Shown here piece after piece: positions 16,651 through 25,563 of a stretch of DNA of 64,000 bases. The number at the start of each line of letters is the position of its first letter. Position 1 is the stretch's first letter. The DNA is from HGM11525 sp036307445 (GTDB lineage Bacteria > Bacillota > Clostridia > UBA1381). The notes beneath the pieces are model-generated. The model saw nothing but the letters and a program-made list of their open reading frames with translations. It searched no databases and was not told where the DNA came from. The translations under genes and the position numbers were made by a program. The stretch covers positions 19,670 to 83,669 of the forward strand of contig JAXJXP010000033.1 in the NCBI GenBank assembly GCA_036307445.1, read 5' to 3'.

Positions 16651-17049
16651 ATGCAAATCACTGATCCTATTGCGGATATGCTAACCAGAATCAGAAACGC
16701 AAATACCGCAAAGCATGAAACAGTTGACGTTCCCGCTTCCAATATGAAGAAAGCAATAGCTGAAATCTTAAACGAAGAGGGCTATATCAAAGGCTATCAG
16801 GTAATAGAAGACGGTAAGCAGGGTGTAATCAGAATCACACTGAAGTACGGTCAGAACAAAGAAAAGGTTATAAGCGGCCTTAAGAGAGTTTCAAAGCCCG
16901 GTCTTAGAATTTATGCCGGTGCAGAGGAGTTACCGAGAGTGTTAAAAGGTCTTGGTATCGCAATCGTATCAACCTCTAAGGGTATTATGACAGATAAGAA
17001 CGCAAGGGCTAACCATGTAGGTGGCGAAGTTCTCGCATTCGTATGGTAA
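16651..17049 (+). CDS. rpsH: 30S ribosomal protein S8
   Basis: 132 residues (ITDPIADMLTRIRNANTAKH; the C-terminal VSTSKGIMTDKNARANHVGG). In E. coli S8 is the autoregulator of the spc operon. A 74-nt gap with a small hairpin follows before rplF. Confidence 0.97.
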   Translation: MQITDPIADMLTRIRNANTAKHETVDVPASNMKKAIAEILNEEGYIKGYQVIEDGKQGVIRITLKYGQNKEKVISGLKRVSKPGLRIYAGAEELPRVLKGLGIAIVSTSKGIMTDKNARANHVGGEVLAFVW

Positions 17050-17074
17050 AAACCTATTTAGAAAACTGAAAACC

Positions 17075-17094
17075 CTGCCACAGAAAGATGGCAG
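17075..17094 (+). other. Small hairpin between rpsH and rplF
   Basis: CTGCCA (17075-17080) and TGGCAG (17089-17094) form a 6-bp stem with an 8-nt loop. No T run follows, so it is not a terminator; it could be a processing or stabilising element in the long mRNA. Confidence 0.45.
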
Positions 17095-17123
17095 AGAAAA
17101 TTTAAGTTAAGGAGGACAAAGTA

Positions 17124-17672
17124 ATGTCAAGAATAGGCAAGTTGCCGATTACTATTCCTGCCGGAGTAGATGTTAAAATCGGCGCTGAAAATGAAGTTAC
17201 TGTAAAGGGTGCTAAGGCTACTCTTACAAGAAAGCTTCATCCGAATATGATTATCAAGGCGGAAGGCGGCGTTATCACAGTAGAACGTCCGAACGAGGAG
17301 AAGATGAACAAGGCTCTCCACGGTCTTACCAGAACATTGATAAACAATATGGTAGTCGGTGTAACCGAAGGCTTCAAGAAAGAGCTTGAAATTAACGGTG
17401 TCGGCTACAGAGCACAGATGCAGGGCAAGACTCTCGTATTGAGCCTTGGTTACTCGCATCCGGTAGAGTATGTGGCTCCCGAAGGTATCACAGTTGAGGT
17501 TCCTGCTCCTAACAAGATTATCGTAAGCGGTGCTAACAAGGAAGTTGTTGGCGAAACAGCTGCTAAAATCAGAGAGTACAGAATGCCTGAACCATACAAG
17601 GGCAAGGGTATCAAGTACATTGATGAGGTAATCCGTCGTAAGGAAGGTAAAGCAGGAGCTAAGAAGAAGTAA
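17124..17672 (+). CDS. rplF: 50S ribosomal protein L6
   Basis: 182 residues (MSRIGKLPITIPAGV; the C-terminal RMPEPYKGKGIKYIDEVIRR). It has two copies of the L6 fold near the factor-binding centre. AAGGAGGACAAAGTA precedes the ATG. Confidence 0.97.
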   Translation: MSRIGKLPITIPAGVDVKIGAENEVTVKGAKATLTRKLHPNMIIKAEGGVITVERPNEEKMNKALHGLTRTLINNMVVGVTEGFKKELEINGVGYRAQMQGKTLVLSLGYSHPVEYVAPEGITVEVPAPNKIIVSGANKEVVGETAAKIREYRMPEPYKGKGIKYIDEVIRRKEGKAGAKKK

Positions 17673-17689
17673 GAAAGGAGTGTTCTTAA

Positions 17690-18049
17690 ATGATAAAAAA
17701 GCAAAACAGTAATGTTGCAAGATTAAGACGTCACGAAAGAGTGAGAAAGAACATCTCCGGAACTGCGGAGAAGCCCCGTCTTAACGTATTCAGAAGTCTG
17801 AATCACATCTATGCACAGATAATTGATGACACAAAAGGTATCACCTTAGTCAGCGCATCAAGCTTAGACAAGGCATTTGAAGGCAAGGGTGGAAACATCG
17901 AAGGCGCAAAGGCAGTAGGTAAGCTTGTAGCTGAGAAAGCTCTTGAAAAGGGCATTAAGACCGTTGTATTCGACAGAGGCGGATACATTTATCACGGAAG
18001 AGTAGCTGCTCTTGCAGAAGGTGCGAGAGAAGCAGGTCTTGAATTCTAA
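17690..18049 (+). CDS. rplR: 50S ribosomal protein L18
   Basis: 119 residues (RLRRHERVRKNISGTAEKPR; the C-terminal DRGGYIYHGRVAALAEGARE). It binds 5S rRNA with L5. It starts 17 nt after rplF behind GAAAGGAGTGTTCTTAA. Confidence 0.97.
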   Translation: MIKKQNSNVARLRRHERVRKNISGTAEKPRLNVFRSLNHIYAQIIDDTKGITLVSASSLDKAFEGKGGNIEGAKAVGKLVAEKALEKGIKTVVFDRGGYIYHGRVAALAEGAREAGLEF

Positions 18050-18067
18050 TATAAGGAGGTAGATTTT

Positions 18068-18571
18068 GTGGCTGAAAGAATAGATGCGACAACTCTTGAT
18101 TTACAAGAGAAGCTCGTAGAGATAAACCGTGTTGCCAAGACTGTAAAGGGCGGACGTACAATGCGTTTTTCTGCACTTATGGTAGTAGGCGACGGCAAGG
18201 GCAGAGTAGGCTGCGGTATTGGTAAAGCAACCGAAATCCCCGATGCAATCAGAAAAGGCATCGAAGATGCAAAGAAGCATATGATAACCGTTCCCCTCGA
18301 GGGCACAACAATTACACACGAGGTAATTGGTGAGTTCGGTGCAGGTAAGGTTCTTCTTAAGCCTGCTAAAAAGGGTACCGGTGTTATCGCCGGCGGTGCA
18401 GTTCGTGCAGTAGTAGAGCTTGCAGGTATCAAAGACATCAGAACAAAGTGTTTGCGTTCAAACAACAAGAAGAATGTTGTTAAGGCTGCAATTGCAGGTC
18501 TTGCAAACCTTAAGGAAGCTGAGTCAGTTGCAAAGCTCCGCGGCAAGACTGTTGACCAGATTGTCGGTTAA
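18068..18571 (+). CDS. rpsE: 30S ribosomal protein S5
   Basis: 167 residues from a GTG start, fixed by AAGGAGGTAGATTTT just upstream. The S5 N-terminal double-stranded-RNA-binding domain (RVAKTVKGGRTMRFSALMVV) is followed by the C-terminal domain with the VGDGKGRVGCGIGKA glycine-rich segment. The protein affects decoding accuracy. Confidence 0.97.
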   Translation: MAERIDATTLDLQEKLVEINRVAKTVKGGRTMRFSALMVVGDGKGRVGCGIGKATEIPDAIRKGIEDAKKHMITVPLEGTTITHEVIGEFGAGKVLLKPAKKGTGVIAGGAVRAVVELAGIKDIRTKCLRSNNKKNVVKAAIAGLANLKEAESVAKLRGKTVDQIVG

Positions 18572-18585
18572 GGAGGCATAAAGCT

Positions 18586-18759
18586 ATGTTGAAAGTAACT
18601 TTAGTTAAAAGCACAATCGGCTGCCAGGAGAACCAGAAGGCAAATGTTGCAGCTCTTGGTCTTAAGAAGATCAGAGATGTAAAGATGCACGAGGATACTC
18701 CGCAGATCAGAGGTATGATTAAAAAAGTATCTCATCTTGTAGAAGTTGAGGAGAACTGA
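18586..18759 (+). CDS. rpmD: 50S ribosomal protein L30
   Basis: 57 residues from the ATG at 18586 to the TGA at 18757-18759, behind AAGGAGGCATAAAGCT. The short L30 fold is clear (LKVTLVKSTIGCQENQKA at the start; MIKKVSHLVEV near the end). It occupies the conserved slot between rpsE and rplO. Confidence 0.95.
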   Translation: MLKVTLVKSTIGCQENQKANVAALGLKKIRDVKMHEDTPQIRGMIKKVSHLVEVEEN

Positions 18760-18786
18760 TAATATTTCAAGAAGGAGGTGCGGCAA

Positions 18787-19227
18787 ATGAGATTAGACGA
18801 ACTCAAACCTGCTGAAGGTTCAAAATTTGAACGTAGAAGAGTAGGCAGAGGTATCGGTTCCGGAACAGGTAAGACCTCAGGTAAAGGTCATAAAGGACAG
18901 AACGCTCGTTCCGGCGGCGGTGTAAGACCTGGTTTTGAGGGCGGTCAGATGCCCCTATATAGACGTCTTCCTAAGAGAGGCTTTACAAATATTTTTGCAA
19001 AAGAGTATGTAGCAGTTAATGTATCAGAGCTTGAAAGATTCGACAACGGTACAGAGATTACTGCAGAGCTTCTTAAGGAAACCGGCGTTATTTCCAAGGT
19101 GAAGGACGGTGTCAAGATTCTTGGAAGAGGTGAGCTTACAAAGAAGCTTACTGTAAAAGTTGCAAAATTCTCTGAATCGGCAAAGGAAAAGATTGAGAAG
19201 GCCGGTGGAAAGGCAGAGGTGATTTAA
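18787..19227 (+). CDS. rplO: 50S ribosomal protein L15
   Basis: 146 residues from the ATG at 18787, spaced correctly after GAAGGAGGTGCGGCAA; a GTG at 18778 falls inside that ribosome binding site. The Gly/Arg-rich N-terminal arm (GRGIGSGTGKTSGKGHKGQ) is typical. Its stop codon directly abuts the secY start. Confidence 0.97.
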   Translation: MRLDELKPAEGSKFERRRVGRGIGSGTGKTSGKGHKGQNARSGGGVRPGFEGGQMPLYRRLPKRGFTNIFAKEYVAVNVSELERFDNGTEITAELLKETGVISKVKDGVKILGRGELTKKLTVKVAKFSESAKEKIEKAGGKAEVI

Positions 19228-20556
19228 GTGTCTACTATTACTAACGCATTTAAGATCCCTGACCTTAGAAAGAGAATTCTGTTCACTCTGTTGATGCTTG
19301 TTATATTCAGATTTGGAGCACACGTTCCTGTTCCTTATCTTTCAAGCGAAGCAATGCAGGCGTTTTTGGGCGGCGGCGGTGCAGACTTGTTCTCACTGTT
19401 CGATATCTTCACCGGTGGTGCGTTCTCTAACGCAACCGTAATGGCACTCGGTGTATCACCCTACATCAACGCATCAATTATAATTCAGCTTTTGACTGTT
19501 GCAATCCCTGCCTTGGAAAGACTTGCCAAGGAAGGCATTGAGGGCAGAAAAAAGATAAACAAGATTACAAGATACGTTGGTATCGTACTTGCATTCGTAC
19601 AGGGCGCAGGCCTATATGTAACACTGCATAATATGGGTGTTGAAAGCGGTATGACAACAATTGTAAACGAAGGCGTTTTGACTTTCTTCATAATAACACT
19701 TACATTCACAGCCGGTACAGCATTTATTGTATGGCTTGGTGAGCTTATTACTGAAAAGGGTCTTGGAAACGGCGTGTCGCTTATAATCTTTGCCGGTATC
19801 GTATCCAGCATTCCCAGCGGAATTATGACAATTTACAACCAGTTCCTTGCAACAGGCATCAACCTTAAGGGTATTGTTGTTTCTGTAGCAATCCTGATTG
19901 TATCAATAGCAGCAATCGCACTTGTAGTACTCTTCGACTCTGCAGAGAGAAGAATTCCGGTACAGTATGCAAAGCGTGTTGTTGGCAGAAAGATGTACGG
20001 CGGACAGTCCACTAATATCCCCATAAAGGTTATTATGGGCGGCGTTATGCCTATCATCTTTGCATCGAGCATTATGGCATTCCCCGCTACAATAGTAAGA
20101 CTCCTCTCATCAGGAAGTCTTCCTACATCAGGCCTTGGATATATTATCCTCAGTTGCCTCTCGGCAGGACTTGGCCCCTGGTGGTGTGATGTTGTTTACT
20201 CGGTAATTTACTTCTTGTTGATAATTTTCTTCACATATTTCTATGCTTCAATACAGTTCAATACTGTTGAGCTTGCAAACAATATGAAGAAGTCAGGCGG
20301 ATATATTCCGGGTTACCGTCCCGGTAAGCCGACCAGCGACTTTATCAACGGTGTATCTACAAGACTGAATTTCATCGGCGCATTGTTCCTGGGAGTAATC
20401 GCTGTATTGCCGGTAGTAGTTGGTGCTGTATTTGGTATACAGGGACTGCAGATAGGCGGTACATCGTTGCTCATTATGGAGGGTGTTGCTCTTGAAACAG
20501 TAAGACAGATTGAATCACAGATGGTTATGCGTCATTACAGAGGATTCTTAGAATAA
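19228..20556 (+). CDS. secY: Preprotein translocase channel subunit SecY
   Basis: 442 residues with ten predicted membrane segments, the full SecY length. The N-terminal RKRILFTLLMLVIFRFGAHV and the cytoplasmic loop with YIPGYRPGKPT are hallmarks. SecY forms the protein-conducting channel with SecE and SecG in the plasma membrane. The GTG start at 19228 follows the L15 stop with no gap; GGCAGAGGTGATTTAA provides the ribosome binding site, so translation is probably coupled. Confidence 0.97.
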   Translation: MSTITNAFKIPDLRKRILFTLLMLVIFRFGAHVPVPYLSSEAMQAFLGGGGADLFSLFDIFTGGAFSNATVMALGVSPYINASIIIQLLTVAIPALERLAKEGIEGRKKINKITRYVGIVLAFVQGAGLYVTLHNMGVESGMTTIVNEGVLTFFIITLTFTAGTAFIVWLGELITEKGLGNGVSLIIFAGIVSSIPSGIMTIYNQFLATGINLKGIVVSVAILIVSIAAIALVVLFDSAERRIPVQYAKRVVGRKMYGGQSTNIPIKVIMGGVMPIIFASSIMAFPATIVRLLSSGSLPTSGLGYIILSCLSAGLGPWWCDVVYSVIYFLLIIFFTYFYASIQFNTVELANNMKKSGGYIPGYRPGKPTSDFINGVSTRLNFIGALFLGVIAVLPVVVGAVFGIQGLQIGGTSLLIMEGVALETVRQIESQMVMRHYRGFLE

Positions 20557-20597
20557 TCTAATCACTCGTAATGCTACAACGAAAGGCGGCATAATTT

Positions 20598-21233
20598 ATG
20601 AAGTTGATTTTACTTGGCCCCCCGGGTGCGGGAAAGGGAACACAAGCAGAAATTCTGTCAAAGCGCTTAGGCATTGACACCATTTCAACAGGTGTTATGC
20701 TCAGGGCTGCTATAAGAGAAGGAACAGAGCTTGGAAAAATGGCTGAAGGCTATATAAATGAAGGAAAGCTTGTTCCGGACGAGGTTGTTGTCGGTATAGT
20801 AAAGGAAAGACTTTCACAGGATGACTGTGAAAAGGGCTTTATCCTTGACGGGTTCCCCCGCACAACTGCTCAGGCAGAAGCGCTTACAGCTTCGGGAGTT
20901 GAGATTGATAAGGTACTTTCACTTGAAGTATCTGACGAAACAATCATCGAAAGACTCTCGGGCAGACGTGAGTGTAAAGAGTGCGGAACTCCGTATCACA
21001 TTGTATTTAAGCCATCACCAAACGGTGATAAATGCCCATGCGGCGGCGAGCTGATACAGCGTGCTGACGATAACGAAGAAACGGTTAAGAACCGAATAGA
21101 GGTTTACCATAACCAAACAGAGCCAATAAAGGAATACTATCAGGCACAAGGTAAATTGGTAGTTGCCTACGGCAAGGAAGAGCTTGCTGATACCACTTTG
21201 GAAGTGGCAAAGGCGCTCGGTCTTGAGGACTAA
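20598..21233 (+). CDS. adk: Adenylate kinase
   Basis: 211 residues, long form. The P-loop is GPPGAGKGTQA, the AMP site includes STGVMLRAA and the DGFPRT motif, and the lid carries a Cys-x2-Cys plus Cys-x-Cys zinc site (CKECG at 131, CPCG near 151). It interconverts AMP, ADP and ATP. The position after secY is conserved in Gram-positive spc operons. Confidence 0.97.
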   Translation: MKLILLGPPGAGKGTQAEILSKRLGIDTISTGVMLRAAIREGTELGKMAEGYINEGKLVPDEVVVGIVKERLSQDDCEKGFILDGFPRTTAQAEALTASGVEIDKVLSLEVSDETIIERLSGRRECKECGTPYHIVFKPSPNGDKCPCGGELIQRADDNEETVKNRIEVYHNQTEPIKEYYQAQGKLVVAYGKEELADTTLEVAKALGLED

Positions 21234-21249
21234 ATCGGAGTGTGGAAAA

Positions 21250-22008
21250 ATGATAACAATCAAATCACGTTCCGAAATAGAGAAAATGCGTGTTGCCGGT
21301 AAAATAACCGGACTTGCCCTGGTTGAAGTATCAAAGTATATTAAACCGGGTATATCAACCGCAGAGCTTGATAAAATTGCAAGAGATTTTATCAAAAGAC
21401 AGGGTGCTACTCCATCATTTCTGAACTATAACGGTTATCCCGCGTCAATATGTGCATCAGTTAATGATGCAGTTGTACACGGGATACCGTCTAAGGATAT
21501 AGTTTTGAGGGAGGGCGACATTATATCAATAGATGTTGGTGCTTATAAAGATGGCTATCACGGAGATGCAGCCAGAACCTACGGAGTCGGAAAGATTTCC
21601 AATGAGGCTAAGAGGCTTATCGACGTAACAAAGCAGAGCTTTTTTGAAGGACTTAAATTCGCCTCTCATGGAGCAAAGCTGGGCGACATATCGGCGGCTA
21701 TTCAGGAATATGCTGAGAATAACGGCTATTCTGTGGTGCGCGATTTGGTCGGACACGGTATAGGCAAGGAAATGCACGAAGACCCGAGTGTTCCCAACTT
21801 CGGACGAAAGGGTAAGGGTGTAAAGCTTGCGGCAGGAATGACGCTTGCAATCGAGCCTATGATAAATGCAGGAGAGTACGATGTGGCTGTGCTAGATGAT
21901 GACTGGACGGTAGTAACTGCCGACGGAAGTTTATCGGCGCACTACGAAAATACAGTTCTTATCACAAAAGATAAGGCAGAGATACTCACACTGTACGATG
22001 AGGTGTAA
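21250..22008 (+). CDS. map: Type I methionine aminopeptidase
   Basis: 252 residues from the ATG at 21250, behind GGAGTGTGG. Metal ligands lie in the IDVGAYKDGYHGDAART segment (two Asp), GHGIGKEMHEDP (His), TLAIEPM (Glu) and the C-terminal HYENTVLIT (Glu). The enzyme removes the initiator Met from nascent proteins. The next gene starts 2 nt after its stop codon. Confidence 0.95.
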   Translation: MITIKSRSEIEKMRVAGKITGLALVEVSKYIKPGISTAELDKIARDFIKRQGATPSFLNYNGYPASICASVNDAVVHGIPSKDIVLREGDIISIDVGAYKDGYHGDAARTYGVGKISNEAKRLIDVTKQSFFEGLKFASHGAKLGDISAAIQEYAENNGYSVVRDLVGHGIGKEMHEDPSVPNFGRKGKGVKLAAGMTLAIEPMINAGEYDVAVLDDDWTVVTADGSLSAHYENTVLITKDKAEILTLYDEV

Positions 22009-22009
22009 T

Positions 22010-22258
22010 ATGGATATTACAGTCGGAAACGCAGTATATTCACGCGCAGGACGTGATAAGGGCGAGCTTTATATCGTTCTTAAGATTGAGGGAGATTACG
22101 TATATCTCGCTGATGGTAAAAAGCGCCGCGTGTCAAATCCAAAAAAGAAGAAAATCAAGCATCTGAATAGAACGAATTTCGTATCCGATGTGTGCAGAAA
22201 TGGTACACCGGAGGATTATATGATACGGAATGCGTTACTAGAAATGAAACCAATTTAA
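22010..22258 (+). CDS. KOW-domain RNA-binding protein (L14e-like)
   Basis: 82 residues from the ATG at 22010. A KOW/L14e-like SH3 barrel fills the first 45 residues (VGNAVYSRAGRDKGELYIV), followed by a Lys-rich KKRRVSNPKKKKIKHLNR patch. Small proteins of this type sit between map and infA in many Clostridia. RNA or ribosome binding is inferred from the fold and position; no precise function is known to me. The ribosome binding site GATGAGGTG lies within the end of map. Confidence 0.85.
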   Translation: MDITVGNAVYSRAGRDKGELYIVLKIEGDYVYLADGKKRRVSNPKKKKIKHLNRTNFVSDVCRNGTPEDYMIRNALLEMKPI

Positions 22259-22278
22259 CAGACTGGGAGGTTATTTCT

Positions 22279-22497
22279 TTGGCAAAGGACGACGTTTTAG
22301 AGGTAGAGGGTACAGTAGTTGAGACTCTCCCTAATGCAATGTTTAAAGTAGAGCTTGAAAATGGACACAGAGTACTGGCTCATATTTCAGGCAAGTTAAG
22401 AATGAACTTCATCAAAATTCTCCCCGGTGATAAGGTTACAATGGAAATGTCTCCGTATGACCTTTCAAGAGCGAGAATTACATGGAGATCCAAGTAA
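22279..22497 (+). CDS. infA: Translation initiation factor IF-1
   Basis: 72 residues from a TTG start at 22279, exactly the canonical IF-1 length, with GGGAGG (22265-22270) eight bases upstream. An ATG further upstream in the frame would add 29 unrelated residues. OB-fold hallmarks are VEGTVVETLPNAMFKVEL, GHRVLAHISGKLR and the closing DLSRARITWR. IF-1 blocks the A site during initiation. The TTG start may keep its level low among highly expressed neighbours. Confidence 0.95.
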   Translation: MAKDDVLEVEGTVVETLPNAMFKVELENGHRVLAHISGKLRMNFIKILPGDKVTMEMSPYDLSRARITWRSK

Positions 22498-22512
22498 GGA
22501 GGCATAAGCAAA

Positions 22513-22626
22513 ATGAAGGTACGTCCATCAGTTAAACCTATTTGCGAAAAATGCAAGATCATAAAGAGAAAAGGCAAGATAATGGTTATCTGCGAAAACC
22601 CGAAGCATAAGCAGAAGCAGGGCTGA
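22513..22626 (+). CDS. rpmJ: 50S ribosomal protein L36
   Basis: 37 residues from the ATG at 22513 to the TGA at 22624-22626, behind AAGGAGGCATAAGCAAA. It is the zinc-binding form: CEKC near 11-14, with a Cys and a His (MVICENPKH) further on. It is followed by a 143-nt gap before rpsM. Confidence 0.96.
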   Translation: MKVRPSVKPICEKCKIIKRKGKIMVICENPKHKQKQG

Positions 22627-22671
22627 TAACCTAAGCAAATAGATAAATAAACGGTAATTGTATTTAACCTG

Positions 22672-22713
22672 TTCAAGTGCGGCTGCTGCATATAGATAGG
22701 TGCAGAGCTTGAA
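22672..22713 (+). promoter_or_regulatory. Two-part hairpin in the rpmJ-rpsM gap
   Basis: TTCAAG (22672-22677) pairs with CTTGAA (22708-22713), and inside it CTGCA (22686-22690) pairs with TGCAG (22701-22705). It lies about 55 nt before rpsM with no T run after it. The position matches where the alpha operon is autoregulated in E. coli (S4), but the structure itself is not one I recognise. Confidence 0.45.
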
Positions 22714-22769
22714 TATGTTATATATATTTTGATGATATCTCAAGAATAATTTGGAGGTGTAGAAACAAT

Positions 22770-23138
22770 ATGGCAAGAATAGCAGGTGTTGACTTACCCA
22801 GAGAGAAGAGAGTTGAGATCGGTCTTACCTACATCTACGGTATAGGACTTAAGAGCTCACAGAAGATTCTCGCAAAGAACGGAATTAATCCTGACACAAG
22901 AGTTAAGGATTTGACCGAGGACGAAGTTAACAAACTCAGAGAAACAATCGACGCAGAATTCACTGTTGAAGGTGATTTGAGACGTCAGGTTGCACTTGAT
23001 ATTAAGAGATTGATGGAAATCGGCTGTTACAGAGGTATCCGTCATAGAAAAGGTCTTCCTGTAAGAGGACAGAACACAAAGAACAATGCCAGAACCAGAA
23101 AAGGTAAGGCAAAGACAATCGCTAATAAGAAGAAGTAA
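22770..23138 (+). CDS. rpsM: 30S ribosomal protein S13
   Basis: 122 residues (MARIAGVDLPREKRVEIGLTY; the C-terminal GLPVRGQNTKNNARTRKGKA). It contacts P-site tRNA and forms the intersubunit bridge B1. TTGGAGGTGTAGAAACAAT precedes the ATG. Confidence 0.97.
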   Translation: MARIAGVDLPREKRVEIGLTYIYGIGLKSSQKILAKNGINPDTRVKDLTEDEVNKLRETIDAEFTVEGDLRRQVALDIKRLMEIGCYRGIRHRKGLPVRGQNTKNNARTRKGKAKTIANKKK

Positions 23139-23153
23139 AGGAGGGAGTAGCTA

Positions 23154-23549
23154 ATGGCTAAGGTAGCAAGAAAAACCACAAGAACCAGACGTGTTAAAAA
23201 GAACATTGAAAGAGGAGCTGCTCACATCGCTTCCAGCTTCAACAATACAATTGTTACAATTACCGATGTAGACGGCAACGCACTTTCATGGGCAAGTGCC
23301 GGCGGCATGGGCTTTAGAGGCTCAAAGAAGAGCACTCCGTTTGCAGCCCAGACAGCTGCAGAGACAGCTGCAAAGGCAGCTATGGAGCATGGTCTTAAGA
23401 CCGTAGAGGTATTTGTAAAGGGCCCCGGTGCAGGAAGAGAAGCTGCTATCCGTGCTTTGCAGGCAGCAGGCTTGGAAGTTACAATGATTAAAGATGTAAC
23501 TCCTATTCCTCACAACGGCTGCAGACCGCCTAAGAGAAGACGTGTCTGA
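23154..23549 (+). CDS. rpsK: 30S ribosomal protein S11
   Basis: 131 residues (HIASSFNNTIVTITDVDGNA near 25; the C-terminal DVTPIPHNGCRPPKRRRV). It forms the 30S platform with S21 and S18. It starts 15 nt after rpsM behind AAAGGAGGGAGTAGCTA. Confidence 0.97.
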   Translation: MAKVARKTTRTRRVKKNIERGAAHIASSFNNTIVTITDVDGNALSWASAGGMGFRGSKKSTPFAAQTAAETAAKAAMEHGLKTVEVFVKGPGAGREAAIRALQAAGLEVTMIKDVTPIPHNGCRPPKRRRV

Positions 23550-23575
23550 TTGAATAAGAGAAGGAGGAATAGAGC

Positions 23576-24169
23576 ATGGCTAAGAATATGCAACCGGTTC
23601 TTAAAAGATGCAAGACTCTCGGTATTGAGCCCGGCGTAATTGGAGTTCATAAGACTTCTAACAGAAACCCGAAGCAGGGAAGAAAGAAGCAGTCCGAGTA
23701 CGGCTTGCAGCTTAATGAAAAGCAGAAGGTTAAGTTTATATACGGTGTTTTGGAGAAGCAGTTCCGTAAGTACTACGTAATGGCTACAAAGAAGCACGGA
23801 ATTACAGGTGAAGAGCTTTTGTCAATTCTTGAGACAAGACTTGACAACGTAGTCTTCAGACTTGGTCTTGCAAACACAAGACGTGAGGCAAGACAGATTG
23901 TTAACCACGGACATATCCTCGTTAACGGTAAGAAGGTAGACATTCCTTCATACCTTGTAAAAGAGGGTGACACAGTTGCAGTACGCGAGAAGAGCAAGAA
24001 TTCTGCTCATATGAAGAGTATTGCCGAGGCTAACGCTACAAGAAGCGTTCCCAAGTGGTTAGACATGGACAAGAATGCAATGCAGGGAAAAGTTGTAACA
24101 CTTCCGACAAGAGATTGTATCGATTATGAGGTTGAGGAACACTTAATCGTCGAGTTGTATTCTAAGTAA
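23576..24169 (+). CDS. rpsD: 30S ribosomal protein S4
   Basis: 197 residues, the Cys-free short form. The S4 RNA-binding domain covers about 85-150 (LETRLDNVVFRLGLANTRRE; HGHILVNGKKVDIPSY). S4 nucleates 30S assembly and in many bacteria autoregulates its operon. In B. subtilis rpsD is a separate unit; here it sits between rpsK and rpoA as in most Clostridia. Confidence 0.97.
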   Translation: MAKNMQPVLKRCKTLGIEPGVIGVHKTSNRNPKQGRKKQSEYGLQLNEKQKVKFIYGVLEKQFRKYYVMATKKHGITGEELLSILETRLDNVVFRLGLANTRREARQIVNHGHILVNGKKVDIPSYLVKEGDTVAVREKSKNSAHMKSIAEANATRSVPKWLDMDKNAMQGKVVTLPTRDCIDYEVEEHLIVELYSK

Positions 24170-24231
24170 TTATAGTTTACCCTCGGTAAGTTGGAAATTT
24201 ACTTGATTATGTAAAAGGAGGGTTTTATTAG

Positions 24232-25176
24232 ATGATTGAAATGGAAAAACCCAATATAGAATGTAAGGAAATGACAGGAAACAGAGGTGTGTTTGAAGTA
24301 ACGCCTCTTGAACGTGGATACGCAACAACACTTGGCAACTCATTAAGAAGAATTCTTCTTTCGAGTCTTCCTGGTGCGGCTGCTACTGCTATCAAGATAG
24401 ACGGTGTTCAGCACGAGTTTTCTACAATTCCGGGTGTTGTTGAAGATGTAACAGAGATTATTCTTAACATCAAGAAGCTTGCCCTTAAGTTACATTCCGA
24501 ATCATCAAAAACGGTGTATATAGAAGCAAAAGGTGCGTGCGAGGTTACTGCAGGCGACATCATATGTGATGACGATGTCGAAATATTTAACCCTGACCTG
24601 CATATTGCAACCCTTAACGAAGATGCAAATCTCTATATTGAGATTACGCTCTCAAAGGGCAGAGGTTATGTATCTGCTGACAAGAATAAGCAGAGTATGC
24701 AGCCACCGGTAGGAGTTATTCCTATTGACTCAATATACACACCGGTGAAAAAAGTTAATTACACGGTTGAGAATACACGCGTCGGACAGTATAGCGACCG
24801 TGAAACTCTTACAATAGAGCTTTCAACAAACGGCACTACAAAGCCCGACGAGGCTGTCAGCCTTGCAGCTAAGATTATGAGCGACCTATTAAAGCTCTTC
24901 ATCGACCTTTCAGAAGAAGGCAAGAATGCTGAAATCGTGGTTGAGAAAGAGGAGAGCAAGAAGGAGAAGGTTCTTGAGATGTCAATTGAGGACCTCGACC
25001 TCTCAGTTCGTTCCTACAACTGCTTGAAGCGTGCAGGAATAAACACAGTAGAGGACCTTGCTTACAAGACAGAAGAGGAAATGATGAAGGTCAGAAACCT
25101 CGGAAGAAAGTCGCTTGACGAAGTTAAGCTCAAGCTCCACGGCTTAGGTTTAGCACTTAGAGAAGAGGAAGAATGA
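24232..25176 (+). CDS. rpoA: RNA polymerase subunit alpha
   Basis: 314 residues. The N-terminal assembly domain includes GYATTLGNSLRRILLSSLPG near 24. The C-terminal domain (about 240-314) has the helix-hairpin-helix that binds UP elements and activators (LGRKSLDEVKLKLHGLGLAL). The ATG at 24232 lies nine bases after AAAGGAGG. Confidence 0.97.
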   Translation: MIEMEKPNIECKEMTGNRGVFEVTPLERGYATTLGNSLRRILLSSLPGAAATAIKIDGVQHEFSTIPGVVEDVTEIILNIKKLALKLHSESSKTVYIEAKGACEVTAGDIICDDDVEIFNPDLHIATLNEDANLYIEITLSKGRGYVSADKNKQSMQPPVGVIPIDSIYTPVKKVNYTVENTRVGQYSDRETLTIELSTNGTTKPDEAVSLAAKIMSDLLKLFIDLSEEGKNAEIVVEKEESKKEKVLEMSIEDLDLSVRSYNCLKRAGINTVEDLAYKTEEEMMKVRNLGRKSLDEVKLKLHGLGLALREEEE

Positions 25177-25209
25177 TAAGCCTTATTTAAAGAAAGGAGG
25201 AAGTTGTTA

Positions 25210-25548
25210 ATGGGTACAAGAAAGCTTAATATGCCTACCGACCAGAGAAAAGCTCTTTTGAGAAACTTGGTAACAAGTTTTCTGGAGACAGGCAGAATTG
25301 AAACTACTTTGACCAGAGCAAAGGAAACTCAGAGCCTTGCAGAGAAGATGATTACTCTTGGCAAAGCTAATACATTGCATTCACGCCGTCAGGCATTGGA
25401 GTTCATTACTAAAGAAGATGTTGTAACAAAGCTCTTTAGTGAAATTGCTCCTAAGTATGCTGACAGAAACGGCGGTTATACAAGAGTAATTAAGGAGGGC
25501 CCCCGTCGCGGCGATGCTGCTGAGATGGCAATTCTTGAGCTTGTATAA
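25210..25548 (+). CDS. rplQ: 50S ribosomal protein L17
   Basis: 112 residues from the ATG at 25210, behind AAAGGAGGAAGTTGTTA; a TTG at 25204 in frame is less likely. L17 hallmarks are RKLNMPTDQRKALLRNLVTS and the closing RRGDAAEMAILELV. It is the last gene of the supercluster and a strong terminator follows. Confidence 0.97.
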   Translation: MGTRKLNMPTDQRKALLRNLVTSFLETGRIETTLTRAKETQSLAEKMITLGKANTLHSRRQALEFITKEDVVTKLFSEIAPKYADRNGGYTRVIKEGPRRGDAAEMAILELV

Positions 25549-25563
25549 TTAAATAGCATAATT

